Assembly (NCBI GenBank): GCA_964017045.1
Contig: OZ024809.1
Location: 8,021,012 to 8,085,011 of the forward strand
DNA: 64,000 bases
Origin: Omphiscola glabra
Lineage: Eukaryota > Mollusca > Gastropoda > Lymnaeidae
Direction: 5' to 3'
Shown here in pieces: positions 23,901-35,724 of the stretch. The notes below the pieces were generated by a model that did not search any database, was not told the origin of the DNA, and was given only the letters and a program-made list of their open reading frames with translations. The position numbers were made by a program, and so were the translations under genes. Position 1 is the stretch's first letter, and every line of letters starts with the position of its first letter.

Positions 23901-25160
23901 AAAAAAAAAAAAACTAAAATAACTTATCCGATGCGGTGGAGAGTTCATGAAAAATCCATGCCATGGTAATGAACTTAAAGTGTATGAAAATAAATAGAAA
24001 CGGAATAGGAAGCACACATTGATTGGCTGTAACCAAGAAAAGGGTTGGTGAAAGTGTTGGCAAGTACAAGTAAGAGTAAACATGGTGCTAAAATCATTGA
24101 CTCCATTTCTTCTATAAGAGATAGAAACTTGGGGTCGTGGGAAAGCTTGCACTTACAGTTATCCATTTAAAATGGTGTTTCTTTTAATTCTATGGCAGTC
24201 AATCAATATTCAAAATTTCAGTCAAAGTATCTATGTATGGCTTGGCTCTTACCCTATTCTTATTGTAACTAACAGGCCTTATTTCAAATACCATAATTTT
24301 TAATAATTTAAGACTAAGTTTGCTAAGTAAGACTAATTTGGTCTACTTTAAACTAAAAACGGATGTGCATAGCATACTTAATATAATATTAAATATAATT
24401 AAAAATTTATACTGCATTCATTTTAGTATATTAGTAAGGCCAAAAGTTTTAACTTCAAATTTTAGTACAAGAACTACTGTACTGTTATGTCTAATCACAA
24501 CAATGGCGACCAAGACTAGATTGTTCAATTTTTAAAAATGCTTGATTTGCACCAATAAAAAATTTGAAGATTACTTTTTAATCTTGCGATTAATTGAACG
24601 CTGATTATTTATTATGTACTTTTAATTTGCTTTGAAAATTCTTATGTGAAATTATTGGTAGGTTATTAATAATACAATTTTATAAATAATAATAAATAGC
24701 TAATATTAAAGGAAAATAGCAGCTGATTGCCACCATGAAGAGTAGAGCCTCAATGTGAAGCTTATGTTCAATAGACCAGTGGCATAGGTAGAAGTAGGCC
24801 ATTCATGAGCATATAACTTGCATCAAATGTTCACGTCAACATCACTCAACTGTCAACACGAAAGATGACTGGCCAAGCAGCACCAGGGAAACTGGTCATC
24901 AAACATTTTATTTTGAAAATTATTTATATCGGAGAAAAAGGAATTAGCTGCAATGCACCTTTTATCTTAAAGAAAAATCTTTTAATGTTCTGAAAAATGT
25001 GGCACCTGATTTAATTGGATCTAGGAAACGATGCAGCTGCTTTGCTCCCCGTCTGCAATGCTGCTGGTACATATATTTTTAAATCTTAGTTACAAACATG
25101 GGAAAGTTGAACATTTTTCTTGTAAACTTAACTTACAAATGGAATCTCAACTGCTCCACC
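20956..25160. other. Mostly single-copy AT-rich DNA upstream of PPP2R3
   Basis: No exon is proven. At about 21600-21780 there is a locally GC-richer stretch with atgatggcggactatgcgag that opens only a 17-codon frame. It could be a 5' non-coding first exon and promoter for the PPP2R3 gene, but no transcript evidence is available. 23,330 and 28,100 share a short taatacttgattaagtttgt-like word, so a small dispersed repeat may be present. Confidence 0.3.
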
Positions 25161-25321
25161 CAGGGCCATACAGAAGAGTTTGAGCCCAAAGGAAATCCAA
25201 ACTTTGGGTACCTACAGATTTCAAAATAATGTATCAAACATGAAATTACACCATTGGGGACCTCATTGTGGGCAAGGCCCAGAGTAATTTACTTGGTTGC
25301 CTGGGTCTTTGCATGGCCCTG
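25161..25321. mobile_element. Possible hAT-like MITE
   Basis: Inverted ends cagggccatacaga and tttgcatggccctg enclose 161 bp. The flanks gctccacc and gctcccat are similar if the last G is shared, a weak 8-bp duplication. Confidence 0.45.
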
Positions 25322-25574
25322 CTCCCATCCTCACTCCTCTATTAGGGGAATATTTAAATGCAGCACTGACAATCTATTGAAAACTTAATTGCACATGCAA
25401 ATAATCTATCAGATTCCCAGTTGTTATGTCAAAGACAATCTGAGCCTGTTTAAAGGAGAATTGTGTGAGGATAAGCTAATGTGCTTTGTGACTTCCTGAG
25501 ATATCAGCAAGAAATAATCAAACAAAAATATCAAAGAAATAAAATAGCAAGTGGATGAAAAAATGTATGCTTTC

Positions 25575-25742
25575 ACATGTAGAGTCTTTCACATGTAGAG
25601 TCTTTCACATGTAGAGTCTTTCACATGTAGAGTCTTTCACATGTAGAGTCTTTCACATGTAGAGTCTTTCACATTTAGAGTCTTTCACATGTAGAGTCTT
25701 TCACATGTAGAGTCTTTCACATGTAGAGTCTTTCACATGTCT
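25575..25742. repeat. 16-bp minisatellite (about 10 copies)
   Basis: Nearly perfect unit tctttcacatgtagag; only one copy has a substitution (cacattt). Confidence 0.95.
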
Positions 25743-26235
25743 AACTTAATAAAATTTGTATAAAATCCAATAAAATTCTCCAAGATTCTATAAAAACCAT
25801 CTATAGTTACATCTAAAATCTGGAAGGCATTTTCCCCCATAGGCTGATTGATTAGTTCAAAACAAAAGGCTCATGCGATTAATTGGCAAAATGAACCATT
25901 AGGTTCATTGTCTGCTGATTAGATTAATCAGTGCGACCTAAATATATATACCATATAAATATATATAATATCATTGATTGAATCATACTGTCAATGTCAT
26001 AAAATTGAAGGAACAAAAGCAACAATTAAGGGTTCTTACTCACTATATTTCTACCTTTTTTTTCCAGTCAAATTTTGCCCTTGTTAGTTGCCTGAAGTCG
26101 GGAGCAAGTATCCATGCCCTGAAATCAATTTAAATTTGAATGAACTGGACTTTACATTTTGTGAGCATAAACTGTTAACCTTTTAATTTTTGGGTTGGAG
26201 TGGAAGAACTGAAGATCAACTATTTGGAAAAAAAC

Positions 26236-26310
26236 ATGGCCCTAAAACCAGTCCTGAAAATTAAAGTGGATGAGCTGTTTCTTAGATGGCTCAGCAACTC
26301 GGAAGTGCAG
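26236..26310 (+). CDS. PP2A B'' regulatory subunit (PR70-like), first coding exon
   Basis: Encodes 25 residues including PVLKIKVDELFLRWLS, which matches the conserved N-terminus of PPP2R3B/PR70-type B'' subunits. The start is ATG at 26236; the exon probably begins at 26068 after a long polypyrimidine tract and cag, so about 168 nt of 5' UTR precede it. It ends in phase 0 at a gtgagc donor (26311). B'' subunits are calcium-responsive EF-hand proteins that direct PP2A to cell-cycle substrates; the EF-hand core is not in this window. An intron of 1180 nt separates it from the next exon. Confidence 0.8.
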
Positions 26311-26469
26311 GTGAGCATAACATATACTATTCAAAAAATCTTGACCATTTTTATAGAGTTTGTTCTTTGGCGATGCTGTATATCCCTAGTGTTTAAAAGT
26401 AGCTTTGAATTTATTGACCAGCCACTTATTATTATTTTACTGTTCATCCTTCGCATGCATAGATAACCA

Positions 26470-26725
26470 AGTCAATATTTGACTTGAGTAGTAGCCTTGA
26501 CTTGAGTGGTAGCCTTGACTTGAGTAGTAGCCTTAACTTGTGCTGCATTTTGTTTAAAGTCAGTGGGAGTTAAAGTCAGGGTGAGTTAAAGTCAGGGTGA
26601 TTTCGCAATGCTGCGGCCTCATTTTCATCCTTTCCTATTTTGTTCCACTGACAAGACTTGGAGAAGACGACTGGTAGTTAGGCTAAGATGCAGTAGATGA
26701 ACAGCATTGCTTCTTGGGTCTCACT
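26470..26725 (+). repeat. Short copy of the 18-bp repeat element found at 31.3 kb
   Basis: Three and a half copies of gacttgagtagtagcctt, followed by cctcattttcatcctttcct and ttgttccactgacaagactt. The same unit and the same downstream flank occur at 31351-32700. A segment of about 60 bp (26662-26722) is inverted relative to that locus. It lies in the first PPP2R3 intron. Confidence 0.85.
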
Positions 26726-27490
26726 GTGCTCATTATGTATTCCACATCGCAGGAGTTGCTGGAATTTTCATTGTGTCAATGTCTTACTGCCTTCTGGACT
26801 CCTTCTCTGGGTTTGAAATAAGAGTTTTCCTTCTCTTAGATAGGTTGCCATCCATGGTTAACGAGTCTCATCCACCCGGGTTGCTGTTGTTGTATTATGA
26901 TTGTTTACGTTTTTGCTGGGGATTGAATTTCCAATCCACAATTTTGGAAGTGACATATTTTGACCTCACAGCCGGCCACTTAATGGAACTTTAAATCTCT
27001 AGTCCTTAATTAGTGGAAATTCACACTTAACATAGTTGTGACAGGTGATTCTATCTGCTTTTGCCTTCAATCATAATTATCCCTGTACAGTTATCGTTCA
27101 AAAATAAATAGGCTGGATAATTCCTGATGGGAAAACAAGCCACAATTTATTCACCAGTGATCTCCCATGCTAATTTCAGAAGCATTTATAATTGTGAAAA
27201 TTCACCAGGGAATAACGCACCATTTTAGAAAGTACTGAAAAATTGACTAATAGCATGGTCACCAAAGACATAAAACATTTATCCCTGAAACACACAGATT
27301 CTTAAATCACTTTTTACCCCATTTATATGCCACTCCCCCTGGCTTTTTATAAAATCTCCCCCTATGTGACCCACCTGAATTTTTATCAAAATCTTCTCCT
27401 GTTATATAACCTCTGACTTTTTATCAATATCTATCCCTGGTATATAATAACCATGAATTTATATGAATAAATCCTCTTGTTATGTTTAAG

Positions 27491-27703
27491 ATCTCTCTGA
27501 GAGACAGCCTGGCACAACTGGCCAGAGGTGAAGTTGTGAGTGCGCCAACAAAATCAACATCCCAAGGCTTGCGAGGCAGCTCCCCGAGGGGTGCCAGCAG
27601 CTCCCTTGTCACACCTACGTCCCCCAAGCTGCCAAGTCCCCACAGTCCAAGGCGGCCTCTCCATATTAAGAAACAGAATGGAGATGTTATAAATACACAG
27701 AAG
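27491..27703 (+). CDS. PP2A B'' regulatory subunit (PR70-like), second coding exon
   Basis: 71 codons in phase 0 on both sides, between the acceptor tatgtttaag and the donor gtgagt. It begins ISLRDSLAQLARGE, then continues as a Ser/Pro/Arg-rich linker with SPKLPSPHSPRRP and ends NGDVINTQK. Joined to the exon at 26236 it gives a 96-residue N-terminal region, as expected upstream of the B'' EF-hand core. Several SP/TP sites suggest phosphorylation, which is an inference. No further coding exon of the core domain was found up to 64000, so the next intron is at least 36 kb unless a small exon was missed. Confidence 0.75.
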
Positions 27704-28902
27704 GTGAGTGCTACATATTACAATTCTTTAGTCAAACCTTTTGTCCTGTGACCTTCTGAGAAGCATCCAAAGTATTTTTTTTGTGTGCTCATCCCTAACA
27801 TTTCCCCACAGGGTTTAAAATTGTTGTTTTGTTGACAGTACATCAAACTGTTTTCTGTACAATGCAAATGGATGAAAATTATTTGGAAAAAAAGGTTAAA
27901 CTTAGACTTTAACACAAAATATGATTGATGAAATTTAATGAAGTTAGAGAACAACCATGTCATAGAGATTCAGGATATAAAAGAGAATTCATGTCATACA
28001 GAGTTGTGAAGTTCAAGAAAACATTGCAATATATACCGTTCCCTCTCACACTTGCTGAAATGCTAGGTTACGTTTGTAACCAAAAGGTAGATAGTTCATC
28101 TCACACGTGATGTAATACTTGATTAAGTTTGTAGCCAAAAGCCACATATTTCATTTACCTCTATCTTTTATTACATTATAGTAGTAAAAAATTGTAACAG
28201 TTATTGTGTGATTGATAACAGACATGTGATGCTTTTTGCGTAATCAGATCATGATTTTAGATAGATCTCAATTTAAACCATTTCCTTCTGGATTTCCTTA
28301 AAGAAAAAAAATAATGAATTATCTATTTAAAAAATTTACTATGCAACTTATCACAGCTTATCACTTAGTTCGTGCAAGAGGTTAAGTGCAGACCTATTTT
28401 CACAACACATTAAATTACCATCAGATCATTTATGTTTACTTTTCAATGTAGTGTCTGCATGTATGCGCAGCCGCCGTTCAAACAACTTTTAAAATCAAGA
28501 GAATTCAGTGAATTGTAATGTAAGATACCTGAATTTTTTTAAAAACAATTTTAACTCGCCATCTTTGAGCTCTGTTTTATCTGCTTGAAATATAATAATT
28601 AAAGGGAAATTTACTCATGGTGAATTTCTCGTAAGATCACTCCTTCAAGCTTGTTTATTTATACCATGTTTATGATTAAGTTTGTCAATATCTCGAGTTC
28701 TGTCATCATACAACATTGTGTTACAATCTTTCCAAAGACAACACTATCATTTCCTTTCATAGCTTGAAAGATTTCATTAAAACAACAACAGTAAAGCCAT
28801 TGCAGAGCTGTTTTCTGTTTGACGTGGTCATACAAAAATTTGATTTAATTATAAAAATATGTTATCATTCCTTGTTAAAAATGCCAAAATGTTTGATGAA
28901 GC
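27704..28902. other. PPP2R3 intron, unremarkable
   Basis: AT-rich DNA with no element identified. Confidence 0.35.
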
Positions 28903-29134
28903 CCCTCCATATTTTGACATGCCTCCATATTGTGACACGCCTCCATATTGTGACACGCCTCCATATTGTGACACGCCTCCATTTTGTGACATGCCTCCAT
29001 ATTGTGACACGCCTCCATATTGTGACATGCCTCCATATTGTGACACGCCTCCATATTGTGACACGCCTCCATATTGTGACACGCCTCCATATTGTGACAC
29101 GCCTCCATATTGTGACACGCCTCCATATTGTGAC
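28903..29134. repeat. 18-bp minisatellite (about 13 copies)
   Basis: Unit catattgtgacacgcctc with acatgcctc variants. All six frames stay open because the period is a multiple of three; the open frames are artefacts. Confidence 0.95.
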
Positions 29135-29744
29135 TCAAGATGGTTGGGAAATTGACAGAGTCAAAACCTAAATTGATACACTGTCAGGTATTAAATGAGA
29201 CCCTTTTTGGGAGTCAACAGCTAATGGGTTGGTTAAAGCTCAGGTTAAAGTTCACCGCTGCAGAATGGCACAAGTTGCATAACGGTTGGACTCAGGATCT
29301 CAGACCGAGGACGCGATGCAAATTTTGTTTGTTTGTCTCTGGTTGATACAGATTAGAGAATATTTGCTGAAAGATAGGCATGTACCATAATTCATAATTC
29401 ACATACGAACATAACCGGAGATATTTGTATAGGATATTTTCAAGAGCAAAATAAATGTTTATTAGTGCAAAACGCACCTTCGGTTGACTTGGAAAAAAGG
29501 GTGTTGGGGTAGGGGGGGGGGCAGTCTGCTCCTGATGGCACTTATTTAAGGAGCACTGGAAATAATTTTTTAGGGACCGTAGAAAGTTTTAAAAAATCAC
29601 ATTCTAATGAGTAATGCTACCTGGTGTTAAATACTATGCTATAATAATAATGCCCAAAGGATAAGACGTATGGGTTGACCAGACTTCGAGAATTGTTACG
29701 ACCCATTGGAGCTTGGAATACTCGCGTCAAATTTACTGAATATT

Positions 29745-30590
29745 CAACCAAAAAAAAAAAAAAAAAAAAAAAAAAAAGATGCCGAAAGCTTTGCGGCGGT
29801 TAACACGAGATGCGTGTAAAGGGGTGGCACCTTCGCGCTGCCGCCACTTTTCCGTCGCCGTTTCTCCGCCGCCGGGACATTTCTTCGACGGCCATTTCGC
29901 TGAAAAAGATATAGAAATTATTTAAAAAAAAAAAAAAAAAAAAAACTGCAAAAAGTGATAATAAAGGTGAATTTAACAGCGTGCACCCCCCCTCCCGGCT
30001 CTTACAAAATCTAAATAATAACTCTCAAAGTCAGTATTGCCACTAACTGAGTTAAGTTCCATATCATGTGACGGCTGATTTTTGCTATTGAGAAATCTTT
30101 GAGATGTATTGTTCTCGAATTGCTCTTGTTTAAAAATATTTGTTTTAGTCTTTGTATAAGTTATTTACGTATGTCCTAAAAATGACTCTGTACATGGACA
30201 TGGTAATTAAAAAAAATCCATAAAATAATCTTATTCAACGATATTTTGTAAACTGTGAAGTATGTGTGTTTTCCGATGGTCTTACTCTTAGGCGACCCCC
30301 GTGAAAAGGTCGTTCGACCCCCAAAGGGGTCGTGACCCACAGGTTGAAAACCGCTGACCTAGGAGCTTATGCGGCCTTAACTATAAACACACTTTTGACC
30401 TTTGCAAAAATATAGAGGTTTATTTGAAACACAAACATTCTTATAACGCCTGTGTATTTAAATCATCATTTGGAGTTATGATAATTTCTTTTTCATCCTC
30501 GGCGATATTGCCGTCGGCGAAACGGCATCGGCGAAATAGCAGAGGCGAATTGGCGGTGGCGAAATGGTGGCGGCCAATCGTCATAGATCT
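29745..30590. repeat. Inverted GCC-rich arms flanking A-runs
   Basis: The arm at about 29835-29905 (cgccgccacttttccgtcgc, gacggccatttcgctg) is roughly the reverse complement of the arm at 30497-30585 (gccgtcggcgaaacggc, gcgaaatggtggcggcc). Long A-runs lie at 29750-29777 and near 29922-29944. The arms may be subterminal repeats of an unclassified element. Confidence 0.45.
30261..30356. mobile_element. SPIN-like hAT fragment (right half)
   Basis: Contains gtgttttccgatggtcttac, cgttcgacccccaaaggggt and aggttgaaaaccgctg. The left half is absent. Confidence 0.75.
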
Positions 30591-30810
30591 CGTGTAAAGA
30601 GGAAACGGGGTTTGGGGGGGGGGGGCTAGCTTTTGAACGTGAGTAAAGCGGTGCCATCACCGGTACAGAGTACACGGACTTTGTTGAAGTTGTCTTTACG
30701 GACCTGACGGGAGTTTATTGTTACTAACTGCGGCAATGGGGGCTGGGGATGAGACGGTGGTCTCTCATTAGGTTTTGATAAGTTGGACGCACTGGTGCGG
30801 TTTCGTCTAT

Positions 30811-30830
30811 TGTTGTGTGTGTGTGTGTGT
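30811..30830. repeat. (TG)n microsatellite
   Basis: About nine TG repeats within a GC-richer stretch. Confidence 0.8.
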
Positions 30831-31350
30831 TGGCCGTGACGAGGCCGGCTCATGTGTTAAAACGCTTCTGGCGCTGTGTTGCGTTTTGTTGAATTCTGGG
30901 AATCGGATAAGTCATGAGGATTTCTTTCTAGACCATTAAAAAAATGTGTACTCAACTTACTTGTTTAATTAGCTGTTGGTAAATCGTGAAAGTATTAAAA
31001 AGAAATCAAGGCAGCGTTTGTGGAAACTTCATGGTGATAACATTCTTATGTTATAGTTTTCTTTGGTTGATTTCATGAATTCATTTTTGAAGGCAGACTT
31101 TCTCTGTATTCTGTGTTAGACAATCATTGACGGTACTCTTATGCTCAGTTCACATAAAGTCAAACAAAATAGTGCGTTCAAAAAGAAAATTGAAGCAATT
31201 TTGAGGAAAATTTAATCGTGTGAACCGGGCATTAAGGTTTATCTCTCATACTCACACCCCAACATTTCCTTACATGCTTTTCTTTCCAAGACAGTTCCGT
31301 AAATATATATCTCTATATATAGTTGGTCTTTGAATGCAAATATGACCCAG

Positions 31351-32700
31351 GCTTGGACGTGAGCAGTAGCCTTGACTTGAGTAGCAGTCCTGACTTGAGC
31401 AGTAGCCCTGACTTGAGCAGTAGCCCTGACCTGAGCAGTAGCCCTGACTTGAGCAGTAGCCCTGACTTGAGTAGTAGCCCTGACTTGAGTAGTAGCCCTG
31501 ACTTGAGTAGTAGCCTTGACTTGAGTAGTAGCCCTGACTTGAGCAGTAGCCTTGACTTGAGTAGTAGCCTTGACTTGAGTAGTAGCCTTGACTTGAGTAG
31601 TAGCCTTGACTTGAGTAGTAGCCTTGACTTGAGTAGTAGCCTTGACTTGAGTAGTAGCCTTGACTTGGGTAGTAGCCTTGACTTGAGTAGTAGCCCTGAC
31701 TTGAGCAGTAGCCTTGACTTGAGTAGTAGCCTTGACTTGGGTAGTAGTCTTGACTTGAGTAGTAGCCTTGACTTGAGTAGTAGCCTTGACTTGAGTAGAA
31801 GCCTTGACTTGAGTAGTAGCCTTGACTTGAGTAGTAGCCTTGACTTGAGTAGTAGCCTTGACTTGGGTAGTAGCCTTGACTTGAGGAGTAGCCTTGACTT
31901 GAGTAGTAGCCTTGACTTGGGTAGTAGCCTTGACTTGAGTAGTAGCCCTGACTTGAGCAGTAGCCCTGACTTGGGTAGTATCTTGACTTGAGTAGTAGCC
32001 TTGACTTGAGTAGTAGCCTTGACTTGAGTAGTAGCCTTGACTTGAGTAGTAGCCTTGACTTGGGTAGTAGCCTTGACTTGGGTTGTAGCCTTGACTTGGG
32101 TAGTAGCCTTGACTTGAGTAGTAGCCTTGACTTGAGTAGAAGCCTTGACTTGAGTAGTAGCCTTGACTTGAGTAGTAGCCTTGACTTGGGTAGTAGCCTT
32201 GACTTGAGTAGTAGCCTTGACTTGAGTAGTAGCCTTGACTTGAGTAGTAGCCTTGACTTGAGTAGTAGCCTTGACTTGGGTAGTAGCCTTGACTTGAGTA
32301 GTAGCCTTGACTTGAGTAGAAGCCTTGACTTGAGTAGTAGCCTTGACTTGAGTAGTAGCCTTGACTTGAGTAGTAGCCTTGACTTGAGTAGTAGCCTTGA
32401 CTTGAGTAGTAGCCCTGACTTGAGTAGTAGCCTTGACTTGAGTAGTAGCCTTGACTTGGGTAGTAGCCTTGACTTGAGTAGTAGCCTTGACTTGAGTAGT
32501 AGCCTTGACTTGGGTAGTAGTCTTGACTTGAGCAGTAGCCTTGACTTGAGCTGTATATTGTTTTATGTGAGGGAGCGTTGCTCAATTCGCCAGCCTCACT
32601 CTCTCGTCCTTTCCGATTTGTTCCAATGGCAAAACTTGTGAGACACAAGAAACACTGCTGGTCATCCACTGCATCCTGGTCTATTTCCAGTCGTCTTGAC
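31351..32700 (+). repeat. 18-bp minisatellite (about 66 copies) with element flank
   Basis: Unit gacttgagtagtagcctt, with ggtagtag, gcagtag and ccctgac variants arranged in blocks. Array 31351-32548, then a flank (32549-32700) homologous to the one at 26.6 kb. The period of six codons leaves frames open on both strands for over 1.2 kb (for example YYSSQG repeats on the minus strand); there is no splice or promoter support for a protein. Confidence 0.95.
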
Positions 32701-32814
32701 TAAGTCTTGCGTAAATATATACAGGTTGAATGGACTGAGTGGATCCAGTAGTGATACAATAATCTCTTTAGGGGTTACGACCGTTAACGCAATCAATTAT
32801 CACTCCGCTAATTC

Positions 32815-33085
32815 AACAAAAATAGTTTCGTGTCGAAAATACAATATGAACACAATAGTTTCATGTCATAGATACAATAGGTACCCAATAGTTTTATGTC
32901 ACATATACAATAGGTACCCAATAGTTTTACGTCACATCTACATTAGGAACACAATAGTTTTATGTCACATATACATTGGTACCCAATAGTTTTATGTCAC
33001 ATATACAATAGGTACCCAATAGTTATATGTCACATATACAATAGGTACCCAATAGTTTTATGTCAAATTTACAATAGGAGCACAA
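32815..33085. repeat. About 33-bp minisatellite (8 copies)
   Basis: Unit contains aataggtacccaatagtttt then atgtcacatatac. Confidence 0.92.
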
Positions 33086-33294
33086 TAGGCAATTCGTTTA
33101 TTATGGACAATTTCAATGAAATAAAAAAAGGACTCCCCTTACTGTACATCGTGGCTCAAAGAAATGACACCCCACCAAAACACAAAAGATACCATGGAAG
33201 TTGACTTTGTTAAAGGAAATAAGGGTAGTCAAAGAGTCGTGCCCCCACCCTCACACATAATGTCCTAAAACTAGAAGTTGAAATTCGTCAATGT

Positions 33295-33895
33295 TAAAAT
33301 ACACACACATACACTAGTTCCAACCATTCACATAGAACTAGTTCCAACCATACACATAGCACACGTTCCGCCATACACATAGCACTAGTTCCAACCATTC
33401 CCATAACACTCGTTCCAACTATACACATAGCACTAGTTCCAATCATACTCATAGCAATAGTTCCAACAATACACATTTATAACACTAGTTACAACCATGC
33501 GCACAACACTAGCTCCTACCACACAAGTATCACTAGTTCCAACTATATACATAGCACTAGTTCTAACCATGCACATACCTCTAGTTCCAATCATTCACAT
33601 AACACCAGTTCCAATCATACACATAACACTAGTGCCAACCACTTACAATACTAGTTCCAACCATACACATAGCACTAGTTCTAACCATACATATAGCACT
33701 AGTTCTAACCATACATATAGCACTAGTTCTAACCATACATATAGCACTAGTTCTAACCATACACATAGCACTAGTTCTAACCATACATATAGCACTAGTT
33801 CTTACCATACATATAGCACTAGTTCTTACCATACATATAGCACTAGTTCTAACAATCCACATAACACTAGTTACAACCACGCACATAACACTAAC
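33295..33895. repeat. 24-bp minisatellite (about 25 copies)
   Basis: Unit contains gcactagttctaaccataca plus cata. The left third is more degenerate than the centre (33690-33850), where copies are nearly identical. Confidence 0.93.
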
Positions 33896-34144
33896 CTATA
33901 CGTTTTCAAAGCTTGATGACCGGAAAACCCAAAGGTAAATTATTTTTTTTTACAAACCGTACACGTGGGGTCTACTGTAAAACTTAAATGTTTTGTTGAC
34001 GCCTCTTGACACTCATCGCTGAGTAGTGCTCGGGGTTACCAGATGATATTTAGGGTCAGGCGGGTTCATGGCTACATGAGACGTCATAGGGCGGGGCGCT
34101 AGCATCTTCTTATAAGACCTCTCTACACTGACTAAACTAGAAAT

Positions 34145-34164
34145 AATCTCTATCTCTCTCTCCC

Positions 34165-34195
<31 letters not shown>

Positions 34196-34295
34196 CACGC
34201 CTCCTCTCTATTTCCCCTTCTGCCTCTCTCCATATCGTTCTCTCTGTACCCCCATCTCTCTGTATCCCCTCTCTCTCTCTGGCTCTCCCCACTCT
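34145..34295. repeat. CT-rich low-complexity tract
   Basis: Dense ctctct runs and polypyrimidine sequence. Confidence 0.85.
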
Positions 34296-34648
34296 CTCAA
34301 CTAATGACTATACAAAAAGTACTGTAGTAAAGCATTAATTTCAGATACGGAAAAATGGGTTTATGGTTCAAAGTTGGGGTGGGGGTGCTCTAAATATAAG
34401 ACGACCAACATAATCCAGCCCCCTCCGCATGTCAAAAATAATAACAATAATTACAAAATAAAAATGACATGAAAAAAAAATGGATCAACTCATTCTATTT
34501 CAACGAAAGTCACGCCAAACATTTTTTCCTTCACATTTTCACAGAACGCGAGAAAGCTAATATGATGGTTTAAACAAATTTCCCCAAGCTGTGTAACAAA
34601 CATAGTGCTTAGAACCAACTTTTCATTCCCAAACTTAACCATGTAAAC

Positions 34649-35157
34649 CAGTGTTTCCTAACCTTTTTTGTGCCATGCCCCACCTAAGCCTTTGTACAAT
34701 ATAACCTATTTTTAATATTCAAAAGTTGAATCTTTCACTGAAAGAAAACCAAATGACAGGTTTTAGTTCGAAGGAAAAGCGCTTTTAGGAATGCATAGGT
34801 CACACGAAGAGATTTTTAAGGAATGACAGTAAGTAAATGTTCAAAATATTTCATGGAGAAATGAAATTCAATGACAAAATGAAAGATTGCTTATTTCATC
34901 TATTTTTCCGGTAACAGTATCCACGTCCTTGTCCTCTTTTCCCAGAACTGTTTAAATAAATGCTGATATTGATAATTTGATTCAATTCTATCCTATAGTA
35001 TGATTTCCCCCAGATATAGCAATGATTAAAGATCTCCAACGATTCTCCTTGTAAAATATAAGTTAAATCATAGTAGACGGTTGGTTTGCAAATTGCCTCC
35101 CTAAACAATCCAATTACCCTCCTGTGGGGCGTGGGCCCCACATGTTGGGAACCAATG
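34649..35157. mobile_element. hAT-like non-autonomous element (509 bp) with target duplication
   Basis: Left end cagtgtttcctaacctttt, right end gggccccacatgttgggaac then caatg. The flanking 8-mers atgtaaac and acgtaaac match at 7 of 8. The interior is AT-rich with no transposase frame. This is a different family from the SPIN-like copies. Confidence 0.75.
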
Positions 35158-35724
35158 ACGTAAACAAAACCAAAACCACATTGTCCATAAACCATTTAAA
35201 TTAGCGTTTCTGTCATTCACTTCATCTGATGCAAATGTGATGACAAAATCGATAAGCGATCCCTGCTACGGTACCTTATATTATTTGGAGAACAGTGGCC
35301 AGGGCTGGATGTTAAATACCTGTGTTGTCCTGACAGCAGTCAAATGTAGCGGAAGTCTATTTTTAAACTCGGATTCGAATATAATCCTATAGCTCCGGGT
35401 ACTTATTAATGTTAGAGAAGACTCCCGTTCCCGCTATCTTGGTGTATTCTATAACTTAATTAAACCCATTTTATTTATGAATTATGTCCCGAGAGCTGGA
35501 CGGTTAGATTAATTTTTCTATTAAAAAATATATATTTATATATATTATTTTGATTTATTCTTGTTTTTTCCATCTAAATGCTAAACTACTGTCATTGGGG
35601 TTTTAAGAAAATGGGGTAGAGGAGCACTGTTGTAGAGGAGGATTTTGATGATAATAAGGAGGCGTGATGATGTATTCACTACTGGTAATGTGATAGGGAA
35701 CAACTTTGGTGTTTTTTCATTTAT
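35158..35724. other. Non-coding spacer
   Basis: Nothing recognised; a short ta-rich stretch near 35525-35550. Confidence 0.35.

Noticed and set aside
26693..26994. Frame after the short 18-bp repeat copy
   Set aside because: Its start lies in a non-coding flank duplicated at 32.6 kb; no family resemblance.
28716..29171. Overlapping frames across the 18-bp array at 28.9 kb
   Set aside because: Low-complexity translations of the same array on both strands.
31239..32669. 476-codon minus-strand frame (YYSSQG and TTQVKA repeats)
   Set aside because: It is generated entirely by the 18-bp array; the + strand is also open, and there is no splice or promoter support.
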